Below, in pieces: positions 30,541-41,564 of a DNA stretch of 64,000 bases. The notes below the pieces were generated by a model, which saw only the letters and a list, made by a program, of their open reading frames with translations, was not told the origin of the DNA and ran no database searches. Both the position numbers and the translations under genes were made by a program. The stretch's first letter is position 1. Every line of letters begins with the position of its first letter. Origin of the DNA: Ascaphus truei (lineage: Eukaryota > Chordata > Amphibia > Anura > Ascaphidae); contig CM071570.1 of NCBI GenBank assembly GCA_036426205.1, positions 68,969,585-69,033,584 of the forward strand, in the 5' to 3' direction.

Positions 30541-31316
30541 AATATCGGAATGAGAAAGTCAACATCTTAGAGGCTGAGATTGATTCTATTCAGGATCTCT
30601 TGCGGCCTCTGTCAGGGGAAAAGGAATTTAAAGAATTAGACAATATTACCACTAAAGGAGTGGAGATATTTGAAAAAGAGATAATTACTAGAAAGGAAAA
30701 CAAATTAAATAGCGACAAAGATTCCTTAGGCACCTTTAATAAAAGATGGTGGGCGATTAAGAAGATCTTCGCGAGACATTGGCATCTCCTTCAGGCGGAT
30801 ACAGATCTAGTGAAGGTTGTTGGCCCTAGACCCACTATTACCAGCAGACGTTCCCAAAATCTGAGGGACTCACTAGTGAACAGCCATTTTCAACGGGCTA
30901 AAAGTTCCACTTGGTTGACCCCTTTAAAAGTATTCACTAACAATGATAACACCGTACAATATTGTGTTGACAGTTTCATTAACTGTCGGACCACCAATGT
31001 TGTCTATCTTATCACATGTAATTGTGGCAAGAGATATGTCGGCAAGACAACTAGAGAGCTGCTCAGACGTGTTTTGGAACATATAAACTCAATTAAACAC
31101 TCTGCAGAAACATCAGTCGCGAGACATGTCACACAATGTCACGATGGCAACATTGATGTTGTCAAATTCATGGGCATTTATCAACTTAAGTGTCCCATGA
31201 GAGGTGGTAACACTGACCAATCTCTGCTTCGTATCGAGGCAGAATGGATTTATAAATTAAAAACAAGGAGTCCTAACGGTCTTAACGAAGGGTTCACTTT
31301 TACACCATTTATTTAA
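30537..31316 (+). CDS. PLE2 ORF with RT deleted: N-terminal coil joined to GIY-YIG endonuclease
   Basis: An uninterrupted ~260-codon frame. Residues 1-70 are a charged coiled-coil-like N-terminal PLE region (VNILEAEIDSIQDLLRPL ... EIITRKENKLNSDKDSLG) ending at KRWW. The next residues (AIKKIFARHWHLLQADTDL, then RRSQNLRDSLVNSHF) are from after the RT, so the whole RT domain is missing in frame. The GIY-YIG domain follows: NVVYLITCNCGKRYVGKTT, LLRRVLEH, VARHVTQCH, and the tail ending LNEGFTFTPFI. The Cys-rich linker is reduced to a single Cys pair. It could still fold as an endonuclease; no RT remains. It may move in trans, or it may be a chance deletion. Confidence 0.8.
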   Translation, partial: RKYRNEKVNILEAEIDSIQDLLRPLSGEKEFKELDNITTKGVEIFEKEIITRKENKLNSDKDSLGTFNKRWWAIKKIFARHWHLLQADTDLVKVVGPRPTITSRRSQNLRDSLVNSHFQRAKSSTWLTPLKVFTNNDNTVQYCVDSFINCRTTNVVYLITCNCGKRYVGKTTRELLRRVLEHINSIKHSAETSVARHVTQCHDGNIDVVKFMGIYQLKCPMRGGNTDQSLLRIEAEWIYKLKTRSPNGLNEGFTFTPFI

Positions 31317-32213
31317 CCTGAGTCACTCTGGCTTGATCCCCCCTCTTTTTACTTATTTATTTACCATTCTGAAGTATGTTAACCCATTATGTTCCCTCGT
31401 CCTGTCCAGCTCTGTCATTTTCCTTGTCCGTCGTGTTGGTAGTCAGCCCTCTGATATTGAATGTTATTAGCTTATCATTATTTGGTATTCAATTAATTAG
31501 TGACTATAATACTGCAGCGTTTTGTAACGTGTGCATACACTTGGTGTCTAATACTATTATAGTATGTTCGAATAAATCATTTACACCCAGTCTGTGTGCT
31601 TATATATATTTTATTTATTATTTTTTAACTTGGTTAAGTCCTTTGTATATCACTGCATTTATGTTAGACATTGCCCTGCACTATACAATAGGGGAGTCCT
31701 TTATCCATCATACATGCACTTGGGGCATGCCAGGACCATGATGCTATAAGCAGCATCTCTTCTCTCTGCCTGGCTTTACTGCTGGTACCCTTTATTATGC
31801 CTCTGTATTTAACATAGAGGCATAGGATGAGCCCAGGGACGGCAGTTTATTACTAACAGCTCACTTCTGCGCATTAGACGTTCCTGCTCCGGTTTGCACA
31901 TGCGCAATCTGTATATGCTTGGACTGAGAAAAATCTCTAAGACCACGCGCATGCGCAGTACTCGGTGTATGTGGGTCTGTCGCCGGAACGGCCTGTAAGT
32001 CACATTAAACGCTTGGGAACATCACAAAACACAGCTGTATCAAGGTAGCATTCATTAACTGATACTGCTAATGTGCCTTAGGTCTGTTTGACTTGATAAT
32101 CCTGCCGATTTGGACGCGAACGCGGTGCGCATGCGCACCAGCTGTAATCAATCAATTCTGTAATCATAGTACGGGCAGGGTATAAAAATGCTGCTTTCAC
32201 TCCCCTTAGCAAA

Positions 32214-32265
32214 ACTTGTCCCTGAAGAAGCTCCTTTGCTGGAGGGAAACGCGCGTTGGATGCGC
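32214..32265 (+). ncRNA. Hammerhead-like motif (core CTGAAGA)
   Basis: CTGAAGA 32222-32228, stem II CTCC/GGAG, GAAA 32246-32249, CGCGC then GTT 32255-32257, with TCC before and GGA after as stem I. One core change (T to A) and a GTT site. Probably a decayed PLE hammerhead. Confidence 0.5.
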
Positions 32266-33093
32266 AATGTTATCAGTCTCCTACTTGGAGCTGTTTTAAT
32301 GTAGTGATTATAAGTTCCTGGGTCAGTGTGCACAGTTCTTGACATTTGGCAAATTTTGAGTCCAGTGTTTCAAGCCAGTGAGTCTCTGTTTTCACCTCCT
32401 ACTCAGTGCATCATGGACCCTGGCAGTACATATACCTGAGAATCACTATCTTTGGTTGTTGTGATTGCTAGCTCCTCACTTACAGTCTATGCACCTACCA
32501 AACTTATTCCACAATATATAGAGGTGTATGACACTATATTATAGGACTAGGAGGGTTGTGTATATATTCAGCTATTTCATACAGTCTCGCTGGCCAAGTT
32601 ATATTCACCATCTGGCCTGTTTGCTGACCCAGAGGGGATCACACCCTGACTTATAGCATCATAAGCCACCTATATCCCACCTCATTAGTAGGTCCATTGG
32701 GATAGCGAGCTATATTTATGTGTTGGTATAGATGCTTGATATTTTTGTTTAATCTATTTTTAATTCACGTTACACCCGTCTACGGTAATATATGTTTTAA
32801 GTAATCACTTATTAACAGTTAAATTTTATATATACAGTGGTGTGCAGCTAAGTGAATTCTTTGAGGGACACAATCATTGTGTGTTCCCTCCTCCGTTTTC
32901 TGATTCACTTTATCAGTTCACAGTTTGCACCCACTATATAATTACCCAATTTATTCATTTATTTATCTCACTCAATTAGTATGGTTTTGTGATCACTCCC
33001 TACCCCTCCCCCTTTGCTTTATAATAACAAATACCATCAGAATAAATCTAAGAATAAGAAAAAATCTATGGGCATAGTAGGTGGTGATTACAT

Positions 33094-33868
33094 GACACAA
33101 GAAAAAAGAAAAACCGGCGCCTTACAAGTCCAATTGAATATAAGAAATGTCCAAATGTTACGTGAATAGTCCCAACAGTGTCCTCTGGCATGGGAGCAGT
33201 GAAGGAATGGATGTGCAGCTCCCACCGTCCATAGGTGAAATATGTGAAGCGAAAACAAAACAAAATTATGGTGCAGTATGCCAAACAATTGGTGCTGACA
33301 TGAAAGTCCAAAACAAATGGCAACAAACCAAAATGAACAAAACCAGGCAAACAGACAAGACAAACACTAGCAATGCTAATATGAATAAAAGCTATTTAAT
33401 AAACAACATAAAATAGAGGGTTCCGGAAGACAAATAAGATTGCCGCAGGTCCAGATGGGGTAAAATTGGGACCCTACTCACAAGATTCCAGGTAATAGCA
33501 GGCAATAGAGATGCGTGCCGGTGCTGTTTGTCCACTGCGGTAGCAGCCGCAGAGCCTTCCTGTGATTCCCCACTTGTTTGAGGCGGATGGTACGTCACTA
33601 GGAGGCGGAACTTCCGGGCGGATGTTGCATCACACGGAGGCGGAACTTCTGGGAACGGCGCTCCTTCTCTCTCCTTCTCTCTCAAACCGGGATCAGCTGC
33701 GTAACTCACGTCTTCCTTTACCAAAAGCAGCTCTAAAAAGATAACTTCCCAACGCGTTTCGTGCGCATGCGCACACTTCCTCAGGGAATCAATTCACGTA
33801 ATGTTTGGACATTTCTTATATTCAATTGGACTTGTAAGGCGCCGGTTTTTCTTTTTTCTTGTGTTATC
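33094..33868. repeat. ~72-bp inverted repeats 630 bp apart
   Basis: 33094-33165 and 33796-33868 are near-perfect inverted copies (AACCGGCGCCTTACAAGTCC / GGACTTGTAAGGCGCCGG). They enclose GC-rich DNA and, at the right side, a minus-strand hammerhead-like motif. This suggests inverted joining of PLE ends or a foldback element. Confidence 0.75.
33741..33792 (-). ncRNA. Hammerhead-like motif (core CTGAGGA)
   Basis: Minus strand: TTCC then CTGAGGA, stem II GTGTGC/GCGCAC, GAAA (33757-33760 complement), CGC, GTT and GGGAA. TTCC pairs with GGAA as stem I. One core base differs from canonical. Confidence 0.5.
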
Positions 33869-34256
33869 TATTGTCTGATTGTGCTATCAGTACTTACCAG
33901 GTGCATAGAAAAAAACCGTGTACAAGCTCCAGGAGGTCTAGAAAAATTACCTATGTATCAATAATATATTGAAGGGAGTTGACACTGGGAAATAGGGATT
34001 GAAGGGCTAAGCAGTAACAGAATAATAGCGGATTAATGGGGGTAACAAGGAGGGAACACAGTGGGGACAAATGGTTGGGATATGCAATCACTGAGTCCCC
34101 CTAGCCCCGGCAAAGCCCGGTGTGAAGTATCCTCTACTCACGATGAAACACCGCCTTGATCCCCTCCTTCCAGCTGCTGCCCTGACGCTGCCAGAAGCAT
34201 CTCCTTTTTTCAGGCACCCGGTGGGGAAACAGATCCTCTCAGACAGCAACAAAAAA

Positions 34257-34540
34257 AGGTAATATCCAACCGCTCCATAACACAAAATATAGGCACTCAC
34301 CAGCAAAAAGAGGTTAAAAAAACAGCTTTATTAAACTACATAAAAAACAAAAAAACAAACAGTACTAACTACACTCCCACTCCTTGAGAAAGCGCCACAG
34401 TGGGCGTGAAACGTGTGGGAGAGTAGTTAGTACTGTTTGTTTTTTTGTTTTTTATGTAGTTTAATAAAGCTGATTTTTTAACCTCTTTTTGCTGGTGAGT
34501 GCCTATATTTTGTGTTATGGAGCGGCTGGATATTCGATCC
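34257..34540. repeat. 284-bp palindrome with hammerhead-like tip
   Basis: Arms 34257-34382 and 34414-34540 are inverted copies (TAGGCACTCACCAGCAAAAA / TTTTTGCTGGTGAGTGCCTA). The ~30-base centre carries the hammerhead-like motif. Same design as 14080-14337. Confidence 0.85.
34373..34421 (+). ncRNA. Hammerhead-like motif (core CTTGAGAA)
   Basis: CTCCCAC and GTGGGAG can pair as stem I; CTTGAGAA replaces box 1; stem II is CGCC/GGGCG; GAAA is present at about 34408-34411. The core is degraded. Confidence 0.4.
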
Positions 34541-34689
34541 TTACGTTTTTTTTTTTTTAGTACTTACCAGGTGGCCTATTTTACCCAAACCAGGATTCAC
34601 AATTTATATTAGTGTTTATATTTTATTTTTAGCGCTGATTTACACCATCTTTTTTGTTGTGGTGATTACATGAGGTATCTTGCCTCCGG

Positions 34690-36720
34690 AGGCCAGAGAG
34701 GCTCTGTAGTTTTGGGGATGAAAGATACATCTGGGCCTCACTCTTATGTCCCCTGGGCAGCAGATTCACCCCTCTAGAGGTAGAGGCACTACTGTTAACT
34801 CTAACCAGCAATGACAATACCATATGTTGTAATAATGCTGGCCAACTTGCATCAGACAATATGAATAGTATAGGGACATCGGGTTTTTTAGATCTGACTC
34901 CCCTGAGAGGGGCGGTCAAGAAAGGAAGAGAGGCATTTTCCACTTTGGGACTCCAAAGTCTCAAACAAACCTATCCAACAGGTAAAACACGGACTAGAGG
35001 GGTCAGAGCAGGCAGGACCAAGGAGGAAGGAAATAGGCAGAAAGAAGGAAATAGAGGAAGAATAGTAATACCTGAATCTACGGGGGTATTGAATCTATCG
35101 TCATTTCAATTGTCAATTTATGAACACGCACTGTTGGAAAAGGGATTGTCCTTTTCGCTTAGTACAGGCCCAAATGCATTCAACTTATTTGTTGATCTAA
35201 ATTGTTATATTCGTAAATTGACCCTTCAGAGACATTTCAATATTCTAAATGGTAAGAAATTGCCTGATACCACTGGTGATCCACTGACCAATGATTCTCT
35301 TTGTTTAGATGCTTTATCCCACTTTTTGGTGGAAAGTGGTACCTCGACGCAGGCAGTTGCGGATTCATTGGATGAATTTAACCTGACTTTACATCCCACA
35401 AATTTCACCTGTTCTTCCCAGGTAGGTGATTTGGCTGTTGTACATTCGCCGTTCAGGCCTCAGTCCCTCTTCTTTCCCTACCAATCGAAGGGAGGTTATG
35501 TCGATTCTTTTAAAAGTTGGTCCTACAGGACTTTGAACATCTTTGTTCGGGACCATCTAGAATTCGACATAATCTCTCTAAGCCAGAAAGAGCTGCAATA
35601 GATGCTCTCAAAAACAATGAGAGGATCGTTATTGGACAGACCGATAAGGGAGGGGGCATCATCATCCAGGACAAGGAGGCCTACCTACGGGAGGCGTCTA
35701 GACTCCTGGGTGGTGCTGCCTCCTACTCCATTGTGCCCACTGATCCCACATCTAGTTATCAGATCGAACTCAAGGATCTCTTGGGTAGTGCACACATATA
35801 GCATTCTCACAAGATCAGAAATACATTTTTATTTAATGAACACCCCGTATACCTGTGTTCTATCATCTGCCAAAGCTTCACAAGTCTCTCGTCGATCCCC
35901 CTGGAAAGCCCATTATCTCGGGGGTGGACTCGATGACGACATGCCTGTCCCAATATGTTGATTACTACCTTCAACCTATAGTGGTCTCATTGAGGTCTCA
36001 TATTAGGGACCCGCTGCACGTTGTCGACTCCATCTCCGAGATAAAATGTAAGCCCACATATTTGTGTGCAACGTGTGATGTTTCATCCCTATACACGTCC
36101 ATTGTGCATTCCAGGGGTATCAATGCAATAAGCTTTTGGCTCAACCAGGATACCACCATCCCTTCTATTCAAAAAATATTTTTACTTGAAAGTATCAAAT
36201 TTATACTAACACATAATTATTTTTTGTTTAATGAAATTTATGATTTGGGTACGAGATTCGCCAAGAGTAACGCTATCCTATACATGGGTTATTGAGAGGA
36301 GTTTGCCGTGTGGCGGTGTGCCATGCTTGTGGCGGGTCTCGTATTCTATGGCCGTTTCATAATGATTTAATTTTAATTTGGGATGGAGAGGAGGATATCT
36401 TTAGAAATATTTTCCATTCATTTGACAATTACGATTTGGGACTAAAATTTACCTTTGAAGTTAATGCCAAATAAGTGGTGTTCTTAGATCTGATACTAGG
36501 TGTGGATGATGAATTAAACATCTTAACAAAAAAACACTTTAAGCCGTTCAGTGTAAACAACTATGTTCATGCAGACAGCAATCATGCTGCCCGCTGGCTT
36601 AATAACATCCCATGGGCCAATTTTATCGGATGAAGAGGAACTGCACCAAGGACGGTGATTTTATAATCCAATCTAAAATACTTGAGAAGAAATTCAAAGA
36701 CAAGGGGTTTGACTTATCAA
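34690..36720 (+). pseudogene. PLE2 N-terminal and RT region, truncated
   Basis: Open frames in sequence: 34861-35601 (LSSFQLSIYEHALLEKGLSF and the LTLQRHF block of the PLE N-terminal domain), 35517-35801 (KPERAAIDALKNNERIVIGQ, TDKGGGIIIQD), and 35855-36295 (YHLPKLHKSLVDPPGKPIIS, CDVSSLYTSI, the FILTHNYFLF motif). After that the active-site region near 36300-36470 is scrambled over two frames. Frameshifts separate the blocks. It stops near 36720, before any endonuclease, where LINE sequence begins. Same family as 30537-31316 by style; the two may be parts of one permuted head-to-tail copy. Confidence 0.85.
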
Positions 36721-36770
36721 GAAGTGAAGAAGTGGACACCCCCATCTGGCCCTGATTCCTGCATTTGAAC

Positions 36771-37445
36771 TACGCTGGAAAGGAGGATATCATCTATACT
36801 AGACTGCATCATTACTGTTGTGATGCTGCCTTTACCATGTTGAGTGAAGATATTGGGAATGTTGGGGCAGAAATGGCAAGGCTGGGGAAGACTAATTCCT
36901 CTAGCAGCCAGGGGAATATTTCCTCCAGCACAGAGGGGACTCAGGATGCTCAGATACAAAGAAAGATTGTGGTGGTAGGGGACTCCATTATTAGGAAGGT
37001 AGGTAGGGCAATCTGTTGTACAGAACCGCATGAACCGAACAGTGTGTTGTCTCCCGGGTGCTCGGGTTCGGCACATTGCGGATCGGGTAGACAGATTGTT
37101 GGGGGGGCTGGGATTGACCCGGCGGTCTTGGTACACGTTGGCATCAATGACAAAGTTAGAGAAAGATGGAGGGTCCTAAAAAATGATTACAGGGATCTAG
37201 GCCAAAAGCTTAAGGCAAGGACCTCCAAGGTAGTATTTTCTGAAATACTATCAGTGCCATGCGCTACTGCAGGGAGACAGTCAGAGATCAGGGAGGTTAA
37301 TGCATGGCTAATAAAGTGGTGCAGGAAGGAGGTGTTTGGGTTTTTAGAGCACTGGGACTCCTTTTCTGAGAGGTGTCATCTATATTCTAGGGACGGATTG
37401 CACCTCAATGAAGAGGGATCTTCTGTGCTAGGGGGAGAATGCTAA
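36771..37445 (+). CDS. CR1/L2-like LINE ORF1 with SGNH-hydrolase-like domain
   Basis: A ~225-codon frame without ATG at its start, so the 5' end is truncated or starts elsewhere. KIVVVGDSIIRKVGR carries the GDS nucleophile block, VLVHVGIND fits the GxND block, and DGLHLNEEG gives the catalytic Asp-x-x-His. These are the blocks of SGNH (GDSL) esterases, which are known in ORF1 of CR1-group LINEs. ORF1 proteins bind the element RNA; the role of the esterase is unclear. The endonuclease frame follows after about 240 bases. Confidence 0.82.
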   Translation, partial: YAGKEDIIYTRLHHYCCDAAFTMLSEDIGNVGAEMARLGKTNSSSSQGNISSSTEGTQDAQIQRKIVVVGDSIIRKVGRAICCTEPHEPNSVLSPGCSGSAHCGSGRQIVGGAGIDPAVLVHVGINDKVRERWRVLKNDYRDLGQKLKARTSKVVFSEILSVPCATAGRQSEIREVNAWLIKWCRKEVFGFLEHWDSFSERCHLYSRDGLHLNEEGSSVLGGEC

Positions 37446-37687
37446 AAAGGTTGGAGGAGATTTTAAACTAGGATAGAGGGGGGGGGGAATGAAACAGATC
37501 ATGAACTAAATGGAATAGATGAGGATACAAGGTGGTATGGAGGAAGAATGGGGGCAAGTGCAAGTTTGACAAGCAGTGAGACACCCATAGTAAATACAGA
37601 TAATACTAGAAAACTTCTAAAGACTAAACAAAGTGGGCGCAGAAAGGAAGGAGCAGATAAGATAATAGTAAAGGCTGAAAAAAACTG

Positions 37688-38758
37688 AAATGCATGCTTG
37701 CTAATGCAAGAAGCCTGACAGATAAAATGGGGGAGCTTAAATTAATAGCTGCAAGGGAGCAGTATGATATCATAGGCATTACTGAAACCTGGTGGGATGA
37801 AACTCATGACTGGACAGTTAATTTAGAGGGTTATTCTCTTTTTCAGAAGGACAAACAACAAATAGAAGGGGAGGTGGAGTATGTTTATATGTTAAACCGG
37901 ATCTAAAACCTATTATAAGGGATGATGTTTATGAAGGGAATGATGAAAATGTAGAGACTTTGTGGATAGAAATTAGCAGTGGAGGTAAAAGTATAAAGAA
38001 AATGTTTGTGGGAATATGCTATAATCCACCAAATATCTGTGAGATTGAGGAAGCTAAAATAATTTTGCAAATGGAGAAGGCATCAAAACTGGGTCATGTT
38101 TGCATAATGGGGGATTTTAATTATCCAGACTTAGACTGGGGCAATGAGATTAGCGTTACAACAAAAGGGAACAGGTTTTTGGGGGTGCTTAAAGACAATT
38201 ATATGACCCAAATTATTGAGGAACCAACCAGGAGAGGGGCAGTTCTGGATTTGGTCATATCAAACAATGTAGAAGTAATAACAAATATTCAAGTCCTGGA
38301 ATATTTGGGTAACAGTGATCATAACATGGTCTCATTTGAAATCAATTATCAAAAAACAGATTACTTGGGTTCAACAAAGACCTTCAACTTTGGAAAGGCA
38401 GATTTTAATAAACTGAGGTCTAATCTAGTAGTAATACAATGGGATGATGTTTTTGCAAGGAAAAATGTAGAAGATAAATGGGAAGTCTTTAAAAGATTGT
38501 TAGAAAAGCACACTTATCAGTGTATACCCTTGGGTAATCAGAATAAAAGAAATAAGTCAAAACCAATGTGGCTAAATAAACAAGTAGGGGAGGAAATGGA
38601 CAAGAAGAGGAAGGCGTTTAGATTCTTTAAGTCAGAAGGGACAGAGACATCGTATCAGAATTATAAGGAATATAACAAAAATTGCAAAAGGGCAATCAAA
38701 TTAGCAAAAATGGATAATGAAAAAAGGATTGCAATAGAAAGTAAGGTCAACCCTAAAA
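37688..38758 (+). pseudogene. LINE ORF2, APE endonuclease part
   Basis: Two frames: 37694-37906 (LANARSLTDKMGELKL, IIGITETWWDE) and 37960-38758 (VGICYNPP, IMGDFNYPDLDWG, LDLVISN, GNSDHNMVSFEI). These are the APE-type endonuclease blocks, including catalytic Asp, Asn and His positions. One frameshift near 37900 breaks the domain at the GGG loop. The frame then enters an inserted element at 38759. Confidence 0.88.
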
Positions 38759-39280
38759 ATTGTCAAGTCCGTGTTGTCTGGTTTGTAATGTGTTATGTGG
38801 ATACTGCTGCGGCCGAGTTTATTCGAGCATTTGCCCGTTCTCGGCCGCAGCAGTAACCTGGCGCGCGCCGGAGGGTGCCGGGCGCGCGCCGAAGCAGCGG
38901 AGGAGCGCCCTCCGATCGGGGCTTTCTTCCTCCCGCTGCCGGGTCCGCCAGGTCCCCCGGAACCCACTGCCGCCGTCCCCCACATCGCGGGACACCAGGG
39001 CTCCCTCGGGGAGCCCTGGACGCGCGTGCAGGGGGCGCAGGCACCCGATGACGCGTGACCGCGCATCGGTGACGCGCGGCACGCCGAGGGGATGCCACTA
39101 GCAAGCCGGGAAATCTCCCGGCTTGCGGAACCGGCCGCACTTCAATAAAACGTGTCGCCAGTGTATGTCTTCGTAGTGTCATTACATGTGTTTGACATAA
39201 CTGGGAATGTTATAATGGGCTGTGTTACATTGGCTGTACTTGTACTTTCCAATAAAAATTCAAAGTTGAAAAAAAAAAAT
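38759..39280 (+). mobile_element. Poly(A)-ended retro-insertion splitting the LINE ORF2
   Basis: LINE homology stops after GTCAACCCTAAAAA and resumes at TTAAGTACCTAAATAAC. The insert ends CCAATAAAAATTCAAAGTTG followed by A10, like an L1-type 3' end. It contains the GC-rich MITE at 38804-39163. Confidence 0.7.
38804..39163. mobile_element. TA-target MITE, GC-rich variant
   Basis: Ends CTGCTGCGGCCGAGTTTATT on the left and CACTGGCGACACGTTTTATT reading inward from the right, with TA on both sides. The interior is GC-rich with GGCGCGCGCC-type repeats. Related by its ends to 40985-41381. Confidence 0.75.
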
Positions 39281-40984
39281 TAAGTACCTAAATAACAAAA
39301 AAATGAGAAAAGAAAATATAGGACCCTTTCAGTGTGAGATGGGTAGGCAGATTATTGGAGATAAGGAAAAAGCTGAGGTATTAAACATATTCTTTGCCTC
39401 TGTGTTTACCAGGGAAGAATCAAGTTCAATAGTAGTGCCGCAGGAGGAAGCCACAACCTCCATATTAATGAACAATTGGTTAACTGAGGAAGAAGTTCAT
39501 AAGCGACTTGAAAAAATTAAAGTTAATAAGGCACCTGGCCCCGATGGCATACATCCAAGAGTCTTCAAGGAGTTAAGCTTAGTAATAGCAAAACCATTAT
39601 ATTTAATATTCAAGGACTCCATTTCTACAGGCTCAGTACCACAAGATTGGCGTAAAGCAGATGTGGTGCCTATATTTAAAAAGTGAGCAAGATCACAACT
39701 GGGAAATTACAGACCTGTAAGCCTGACTTCAATAGTAGGGAAACTACTTGAAGGTTTAATACGGGATAATATTCAGGAATACCTAATGGAAAATAAAATT
39801 ATTAGTAATAGTCAGCATGGATTTATGAGGATAGATCTTGCCAAACTAACCTTATTTGTTTCTTTGAGGAGGTAAGTAGGAATTTAGACCAGGGTAATGC
39901 AATTGATGTGGTCTACTTAGATTTTGCAAAGGCTTTTGATACGGTTTCACACAAGAGGTTGGTGTACAAAATAAAGAAAGTTGGACTCCGTAATAATATA
40001 TGCACCTGGATTGAAAACTGGTTAAAGGACAGACAACAGAGGGTTATCATAAATGGAACTTTTTCAGGTTGGGCTAAAGTCGTGAGTGGAGTACCTCAGG
40101 GATCGGTACTGGGACCCCTGCTTTTTAACTTGTTTATTAATGACCTTGAGGTTGGGATCGAGAGCAAAGTCTCCATCTTTGCTGATGATACTAAATTGTG
40201 TAAGGTAATAGAATCAGAGCAGGATGTAATTTCTCTTCAGAAGGACTTGGCTGGAAACGTGGGCAGGTAAATGGCATATGCGGTTTAATACAGATAAATG
40301 TAAGGTTATGCATTTGGGATACAAGAATAAAAAGGCGACTTACAAATTAAATGGAGATATATTGGGGAATACTTGATGGAGAAGGATTTAGGAGTGCTTG
40401 TAGACAGCAGGCTTAGCAATAGTGCCCAATGTCATGCAGTAGCTGCAAAGGCAAACAATATCTTATCTTGCATCAAACGGGCAATGGGTGGAAGGGAAGT
40501 AAACATAATTATGCCCCTTTACAAAGCATTAGTAAGACCACACCTTGAATATGGAGTACAATTTTAAGCACCAATCCTAAGAAAAGACATTATGAAACTA
40601 GAGAGAGTGCAGAGAAGAGCCACCAAATTAATAAAGGGGGTGGACATTCTAACTTATGAGGAGAGGTTAGCTAAATTAGATTTATTTACATTAGAAAAGA
40701 GGCATCTAAGAGGGGATATGATAACTATATACAAATATATTTAGGGACAATACAAGGAGCTTTCAAAAGAACTATTCATCCCTGGGGCAGTACACAGGAC
40801 TCGGGCCATCCCTTAAGGTTGGAGGAAAGGAAATTTCACCAGCAACAAAAGAAAGGGTTCTTTACAGTAAGGGCAGTTAAAATGTGGAATTCATTACCCA
40901 TGGAGACTGTGATGGCAGATACAATAGATTTGTTCAAAAAAAGGTTGGACATCTTTTTAGATGGGAAAGGTATACAGGGATATA
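39281..40984 (+). pseudogene. LINE ORF2, reverse transcriptase part
   Basis: Frames at 39303-39686 (KAPGPDGIHP, VPQDWRKADVVPIFKK then TGA), 39908-40270 ([34 protein letters not shown] with the catalytic Asp pair), 40373-40567 (LGVLVD, LVRPHLEYG) and 40819-40984. Stops and frameshifts near 39686, 39825, 40270 and 40740 break it. The clade is CR1/L2-like by motif wording. Copy B shows the missing 3' tail. Confidence 0.9.
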
Positions 40985-41381
40985 CACTGGCGACACACTT
41001 TATTCGAGCTCGGCAAGTCCCACGAATTCGGGTATACCCGGGTGTATTGAGGTTTGTGACTGTTTTCTGCCCGAGTGCATTGGGTTATTTTCCAGGCAGG
41101 GATTGAAGCATTTTATTCCCGCTGGCTGCAATACTGCACAGTATATATATATATACTGCATTACAATTCATGAATTTATGCCATCTGGTAGACACGCGAA
41201 GCATTGCAGCCTATTAAATCCTAATCATTATCATTTAACAGATCAGCCGCCCGTCAGCCAGGCATGAACCCAGGCTGGGAAGGCAAACGCAACGGGGCTT
41301 GTCAGAGGTGAGGAGCGGCGCATTCCAGGTATCTGCCAGGTACATACTGGGTATTTGCTCGAATAAAGTGTGTCGGTGCAG
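40985..41381 (+). mobile_element. TA-target MITE, 397 bp
   Basis: Ends CACTGGCGACACACTTTATT and, from the right, CTGCACCGACACACTTTATT, with flanking TA on both sides. In copy B the LINE sequence resumes directly after TA (GGATATA ... TACCAAATAAG), which defines the target exactly. Confidence 0.88.
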
Positions 41382-41564
41382 TATTATCTGTAAGGGGTGC
41401 ATGAGAGGGGCCGTCTGTGGTTCCTGTGTATCTCTCTCTCCTCCTCTTCCTTTCTCGCTCTCTCGCTCTCCTCTATATAATATATATATATATATAATAT
41501 ATATATAAATTATATATACTATATATATCTATATATACATATAATATATATATATCATGTAGAA

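Larger units (their letters stand above)
31317..34689 (+). other. PLE2 untranslated / pseudo-LTR region
   Basis: About 3.4 kb without credible ORFs between the two PLE2 coding pieces. It holds three hammerhead-like motifs, two inverted-repeat structures and CGCATGCGC-rich patches near 31880-32130. The repeated design TGAAGAAGC...GAAACGCGCG is familiar from frog PLE ends. Confidence 0.6.
26360..41383. repeat. ~15-kb composite, tandem copy A
   Basis: The order pLTR, PLE1 (-), pLTR, PLE2 pieces (+), LINE (+) with nested L1-like tail and MITE, and 3' MITE recurs in the same order at 41384-56732. The right edge of copy A falls at the end of the MITE, where the LINE tail present in copy B is missing. 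Confidence 0.9.

Noticed and set aside
38701..39182. Five overlapping GC-rich ORFs on both strands
   Set aside because: All fall in the GC-rich MITE and are not coding.
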